NCBI RefSeq assembly: GCF_937952055.1
Contig: NZ_CALFYO010000002.1
Coordinates: 62,001-126,000 of the forward strand
Direction of reading: 5' to 3'
Source: an uncultured Piscinibacter sp.
Lineage (GTDB): Bacteria > Pseudomonadota > Gammaproteobacteria > Burkholderiales > Burkholderiaceae_C
Length of the DNA: 64,000 bases
A program made the position numbers and the translations under genes. Positions within the stretch are counted from its first letter, which is position 1. Each line of letters opens with the position of its first letter. Below are positions 60,143 through 64,000 of the stretch, one piece after another. The notes beneath the pieces are model-generated. The model saw only the letters and a list, made by a program, of their open reading frames with translations, ran no database searches and had not been told where the DNA came from.

Positions 60143-60474
60143 TGCAGCGCCCTCACGTGGTTGGCCAGGATTTCAGTCCAGGGCAGCGTCCCCGGCACGC
60201 CGTTGAACGAGACCACCCACCAGGTCTCGCCGGCGATAACACGGGTCGTCCAGGTGTAGCTCGCCGTGGTGGGCACCTGGCGGTCGAGGAACAGGCGGCT
60301 CGAGTAGCCGTTGTCGTGGCTGGGGTAGAGCAACGCGCGAACGACCTGCTTGTGGCCTTCCTTGCCCACGCCCAGCTCCGGGATGTAGGCGAAGTGCACG
60401 CCGCCATCGGAGCCGGCGTGGGCGGCCGGGTACAGGATCTGCAGCTTGTGCAGTTGTTCGGCCACGCTGGTCAT
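60139..60474 (-). CDS. E2-like protein lacking cysteine (Prok-E2 type)
   Basis: 111 aa: HFAYIPELGVGKEGHKQVVR, then LYPSHDNGYSSRLFLDRQVP and TWWVVSFNGVPGTLPWTEIL. The order and the final W..G...W...L pattern fit prokaryotic E2-like families found beside JAB and multi-ubiquitin genes. There is no cysteine anywhere in the protein, so it cannot carry a thioester like a classic E2. It may be a scaffold or use another mechanism. The start overlaps the multi-ubiquitin stop by four bases. Confidence 0.65.
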   Translation of the reverse strand: MTSVAEQLHKLQILYPAAHAGSDGGVHFAYIPELGVGKEGHKQVVRALLYPSHDNGYSSRLFLDRQVPTTASYTWTTRVIAGETWWVVSFNGVPGTLPWTEILANHVRALQ

Positions 60475-61151
60475 GACGACTGGCCGCAGGGGGCGTGGGA
60501 GAAGAACTTCTGGCCGTTGTGCACGCGGATCTGCTCTCCGGGCGTGAGCTCGACGAACTCGACGCCGCGCACGATGTCCAGCACGTAGCCTGCCTCGACC
60601 TTGAAGATTTCCTTGAGCTGTTCGGTGGAATAGACACCCCGCGGGATGGACTTCTCGTGCTCGTTGTAAATGACCGTCACATCCTTGGACAGGTGGCGCA
60701 CCTTGAAGTGCTCCACGCCGGCGCCCGCCAGGTTCACGCGCTCGCCGCTGGAGATGACCCGCTCGCCGCCGCCAGGCAGTTCCTGGATCACTTCGACCTC
60801 GCCGTGCACGCGCGAGAGCATGACGAGCACCTTCTCGTCGATCACCGGGCGCGGCCACTCCATCTGGCCGCCGTCCAGGACGAAGCGCTGCATGCTGTCG
60901 CTGGTCATGACCCACAGGCGCTGGTTCTCGGCGAGCGCCAGGTCGATCGCTTCATCCAGCCGGATCTCTGCGGTTTCGCCCGACGCGACCTGTTTGACGA
61001 TCGCGTTGGCCTCGACGTCGTGGATGCCGAGGGCCTTCATCAGCTGACGGCCGGTGATGGCTTGGTCGTGGAGGCGGACGTCGCGTTCGTCCGCGTGTTC
61101 GTTGTAGATCTTGATCGCGAAGACGCGACCGGCCTGAGTTTGGGTTTGCAT
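60471..61151 (-). CDS. Multi-ubiquitin protein
   Basis: 226 aa made of about three ubiquitin-like beta-grasp units. The first spans about 9-90 (RVFAIKIYNEHADERDVRLH ... LWVMTSDSMQRFVLDGG), the second about 100-165 (DEKVLVMLSRVHGEVEVIQE ... HFKVRHL) and the third about 166-215 (KDVTVIYNEHEKSIPRGVYS ... EQIRVHNGQKFFSHAP). It ends in C-G-Q-S-S, so a single glycine precedes a short tail that the JAB enzyme could trim. As the first gene of the operon it has AAAGGCAATCAA before its ATG. Likely the tag of the system. Confidence 0.75.
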   Translation of the reverse strand: MQTQTQAGRVFAIKIYNEHADERDVRLHDQAITGRQLMKALGIHDVEANAIVKQVASGETAEIRLDEAIDLALAENQRLWVMTSDSMQRFVLDGGQMEWPRPVIDEKVLVMLSRVHGEVEVIQELPGGGERVISSGERVNLAGAGVEHFKVRHLSKDVTVIYNEHEKSIPRGVYSTEQLKEIFKVEAGYVLDIVRGVEFVELTPGEQIRVHNGQKFFSHAPCGQSS

Positions 61152-61250
61152 TTGATTGCCTTTCTTGGGGAGCCATCACCTGCGGGATTGCAGGCTTTCT
61201 GGCCCCCTTACTCAGTCAATCGCAGCCCAGTGCCAGACCGGAAAGGCCAG

Positions 61251-64000
61251 TCAGAGCTTTTCTTGTACCCACGCTCCTCCGGGCAGGTCGCCGCAGAGGA
61301 AAAAGCTCGGGCAGCGCGGGCAGCTACGCGCCTCGGGCTTGGCGGGGAACTGCCCTGCCTGCATCGCCTGAAGGAAGGCCTGCAGCTTCTCGCGCCTGGA
61401 CTCCAGCTTGCGCGATGAGATTTCCATCGGCTGGATGGTTTCGCTGGTCAGGTAGGTCACCTCGACCTGCGCATGCGGCCCGTAGGCCTGGACGGCAGCG
61501 AGTTGGAGAACCGTGTACTCGATGTCATCGAAGGCGTTCGAGCGCTGCTTGCCCGTCTTGACGCGCCGCACCGTGACGCGGCCGCCGGCTCCGTGAGCGA
61601 CGCCATCCGGGCTGACAAGGATCTCGCCCTCTGCCCACCCTAACGAGATCGGAGGCGCCGGCGCGGCCGCGCCACGGCTGCGGCTCTCGATGAGGAAGTC
61701 GACAAGCCGCTTGCCGATGCGACGGTAGTCTTCAGCATATCCATGCTCTGTCGCGCCCTTGGAGCGCCATGCCTCCTCGAAGCGCGCTGCCAGCTGGATG
61801 ACCGTGGGACTTGTCGTCTCGTGCTCCCGCTTCAACCACTCGAACACGTCGCCCACGACGTTGTGCATCTTCATAAATGCGGTTTCGGTTCGCCGACCGC
61901 CAAGACGCAGCACGTGCGTGTACAAGAAGCGGCGTGGGCAACGCTCGAACAGGTTGACCTGGATGTCGGTCCATTGCGGACGCCCTTGCCACGTGATGGC
62001 GAGCGGCGCGCCCGTCGATGTCAAGGCGGCTTGCAACGGCACCGGGACCGGACGAACAAGGAGTTGGTCGATCGGGGCAACGAATTTGGAGGGGCTGCGC
62101 GCACGTCCATCTGCCTGCCTGGCGTAGGCATACAGCAGCAGCCTGTCGCGCGCTCGCGAAAGCGCGACGAAGAACAGGCACTCTTCTTCCTCGTCGTGGC
62201 CGGCCTTCACCGCCTCGATGCCGGTCAATCCCTCCGAGCCATGGATCAGACCGTCCGGCGGAAGACAGCGCGGTGGCACGTTGTTGCGCGGCAGGCCAGA
62301 CGTCACCATGCCGGGCAAATGAACGACATCGAACTCCAGCCCCTTGCTTCCGTGGATGGTCATCAGGCGCACGGCATCGATGTTCTCGGCGCTGCGCGGC
62401 AGCTGGCTCAGTCCACGATCTTCTGAGAGCAGCACGAGGCGCCGGATGCGATCAAGCAGCCGCAGCACGGGTACGCCCTGCCCTCTTGGCTGCCCGCGAC
62501 AAAAGTTCAGGAACTGCCAGATCGCCAGACCTTGCATGCGGCTTCGCGCATCGCCAGTCTGATAAAGCGTCTTCGCCAGCCCGAGACCATCGATCGTCCA
62601 TCCCGTCAGCAAAGACCAGGGATTCGTCGACGTGCTCACGCCTGCAAAGAGCGTGGACAGGCGAGCAAGTGCTTCTCGACTGCCGTCTACGAGGCCGTCT
62701 ACCTCTGCGTGCATCGCCGACCAAGCCATCGAAGCCGGATTCGCCGCGCGCAGGTGTTCAATTACCCGCATGACATCCTGCAAAGGCATTTGGTGCCGTG
62801 CCATGGTTGCCACACGCACCATCGCGGCCGCCCGAGGGTCGTTCACCAGCGAGAGCAAGGCCAGCAAGTCCTTGACTTCCGGCCTCTCGAACAAGCTGCC
62901 CAGGTGCAACGCGGGAATGCCCCTGGCCTCAAGACCTGCGGCAATGGCGTTCAGGCGCGCGTTGGACGCACACAGCACCGCCTGGCCACCATAGGCAATG
63001 CCGTGCTCGTGCAGCGCCGCGATCGACGCGGCAAGCGCGGAGATTTCATCGTCAGCCGACCCGGCGACGCGAAGCTCAACCCGTTCTCCCGTGGCGCCGC
63101 GGTCGGCCTGCAGGTTCAGCGGCAAAGCACCGACGGATGCCTGCATGCCGCGCGCGAACTCGGTGAAAACATCCACGATCCGTTTGTCGGAGCGGTAGTT
63201 GATGCCCAGTTGTGAGGCCTGTGCACCGGGGAAGTCGATCGCAAAGCGCGCGATGTTCGTTGCAGAGGCGCCGCGGAAGCGGTAGATGGACTGGCGTGCA
63301 TCGCCAACCACCCACAGGTTGCGGCCGTCGCCGACGATGGCCTTCAGGAGCCGGACCGAGGCGCGATTGACATCTTGGTATTCATCTACCAGCACATGCT
63401 CATGGCGAGCACGCAGGGCGTCCCTTACTTCGGCGCTTCCCTCGACAAGACGGACCGGCAGCGCGACCAAGTCGCCGAAGTCCAGCAGCTGGCGCGCGGT
63501 CAACAGCCGTTCGTACGCCTCGAAGAGCGTGGCAACCTCCAGGCACTTCTGCGCACGGACCGTGGCATCCTGGTCAGTGCCCGCACGCACCGCCATGGAC
63601 TGTGCGAGCGCGCGATAGCCCGCAGCATCGACAACCTCATCCTTGGCGCGTGAGATCGCGCTCAGCATGTCGCTCAAATCCAGGGCCGGATCCCAGAGAT
63701 TCCGGTAGTGCTTCAGATCGAGCCGCGGAAACTCGTCCTCCAGGAGTTCAATGGCCTCCGTGCGGTCGACCAACTGTGGGTCCGGCGGCAGCGCCAGTCG
63801 GTCGTGAAACCGGCGAACGATGTCCAGGCCGAATGCGTGGAATGTGCCGATCCACATCGCTGCCGCCGCGACAGGATTGCTCGCGGCAATCCTCTCGCAC
63901 AGTTCATTGGCCGCCTTGTTGGAAAAGGTGAGGACCAGGATCGTGGTGGGATCGGCGCCCTCCGCAAGCAACCCTTCGATGCGGCGAACAAGCGTCCGCG
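61251..64000 (-). CDS. UvrD/AddA-like helicase with Cys-cluster nuclease-type C-terminus, 5' truncated
   Basis: At least 916 aa; the frame is open to base 64000 and the Walker A lies just outside the window. Visible motifs: VLTFSNKAANEL (motif Ia), LVDEYQDVNRASVRLL (Walker B), GDARQSIYRFRGAS (III), LMTIHGSKGLEFDVVHLPG (V) and FVALSRARDRLLLY (VI). The C-terminus has a cysteine cluster (CPRCPSFFLC) like those of AddB/Cas4-type PD-(D/E)XK nucleases, so it may be a helicase-nuclease. It lies 99 bases upstream of the multi-ubiquitin gene; a short stem CCTGC-GGGATT-GCAGG near 61190 lies between them. The partner and exact family are not clear from here. Confidence 0.8.
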   Translation of the reverse strand, partial: RTLVRRIEGLLAEGADPTTILVLTFSNKAANELCERIAASNPVAAAAMWIGTFHAFGLDIVRRFHDRLALPPDPQLVDRTEAIELLEDEFPRLDLKHYRNLWDPALDLSDMLSAISRAKDEVVDAAGYRALAQSMAVRAGTDQDATVRAQKCLEVATLFEAYERLLTARQLLDFGDLVALPVRLVEGSAEVRDALRARHEHVLVDEYQDVNRASVRLLKAIVGDGRNLWVVGDARQSIYRFRGASATNIARFAIDFPGAQASQLGINYRSDKRIVDVFTEFARGMQASVGALPLNLQADRGATGERVELRVAGSADDEISALAASIAALHEHGIAYGGQAVLCASNARLNAIAAGLEARGIPALHLGSLFERPEVKDLLALLSLVNDPRAAAMVRVATMARHQMPLQDVMRVIEHLRAANPASMAWSAMHAEVDGLVDGSREALARLSTLFAGVSTSTNPWSLLTGWTIDGLGLAKTLYQTGDARSRMQGLAIWQFLNFCRGQPRGQGVPVLRLLDRIRRLVLLSEDRGLSQLPRSAENIDAVRLMTIHGSKGLEFDVVHLPGMVTSGLPRNNVPPRCLPPDGLIHGSEGLTGIEAVKAGHDEEEECLFFVALSRARDRLLLYAYARQADGRARSPSKFVAPIDQLLVRPVPVPLQAALTSTGAPLAITWQGRPQWTDIQVNLFERCPRRFLYTHVLRLGGRRTETAFMKMHNVVGDVFEWLKREHETTSPTVIQLAARFEEAWRSKGATEHGYAEDYRRIGKRLVDFLIESRSRGAAAPAPPISLGWAEGEILVSPDGVAHGAGGRVTVRRVKTGKQRSNAFDDIEYTVLQLAAVQAYGPHAQVEVTYLTSETIQPMEISSRKLESRREKLQAFLQAMQAGQFPAKPEARSCPRCPSFFLCGDLPGGAWVQEKL

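Overview
The window is high-GC DNA from a betaproteobacterium, most likely of the order Burkholderiales. The clues are a TctC/Bug-type solute receptor beside a LysR gene, a short H-NS-family protein, and a complete-looking PRTRC cassette. Most of it reads as accessory DNA of a large integrative or plasmid-like element rather than core chromosome: a tyrosine recombinase at the left edge, ParB/PRTRC genes, RecE-like, SbcCD-like, DinG-like and UvrD-like DNA-processing enzymes, RadC, DUF1173, and many small unrecognised genes. No tRNA, rRNA or CRISPR array was seen.

Layout. 0-3.7 kb: integrase C-terminus, H-NS, RecE-like nuclease, UmuD-like autoprotease with a palindrome touching its start codon. 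3.7-11.3 kb: a defence-type block with a three-Cys-motif (DUF5131) protein, two TcmP partner proteins, and an N6-adenine methylase fused to a nuclease-like domain with a separate target-recognition-like protein. 12.4-19.4 kb: a minus-strand run holding a TGT/DpdA-like transglycosylase, a DUF7694-like protein, a uracil-DNA-glycosylase-fold protein, a DndC-like Fe-S PP-loop protein, an XF1762-family protein and a second PP-loop protein. This looks like an uncharacterised nucleic-acid base-modification system. 20-26.4 kb: small genes, a secreted nuclease and a small UvrD-like helicase. 26.6-32.8 kb: PRTRC genes ThiF, A, B, F, C, E and ParB. 33.4-36.3 kb: plus-strand small genes and RadC, with hairpins between them, closed by a clear terminator.

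36.5-48.2 kb is a cargo segment that interrupts the element's own genes: LysR/Bug receptor, fragments of dead genes, a three-gene phosphite-oxidation cassette (PtxD, overlapping LysR, OPA-type antiporter), an orphan MbcA-like antitoxin, truncated MBL, integrase and mmsA genes, and a membrane protein facing an AraC regulator. 48.2-58.3 kb: SbcC-like, SbcD-like, an RDF-like protein, DinG-like helicase, DUF1173 and a catalytically dead recombinase-fold regulator. 58.7-61.2 kb: a four-gene ubiquitin-like operon (multi-ubiquitin, E2-like, JAB peptidase, E1) whose genes all overlap by four bases. The window ends inside a UvrD-type helicase.

Two features tie the element together. Most minus-strand transcription units start about 40-85 bases after a TTGAAG/TTGAAC hexamer with a weak -10 some 16-17 bases on. 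A near-palindromic 31-base repeat occurs three times (19.7, 33.2 and 58.6 kb) on the plus strand, each time followed by a small hairpin, and a degenerate copy lies near 2.2 kb. Starts were chosen by ribosome-binding sites and overlaps. Family names come from motif recognition by eye, not database searches.
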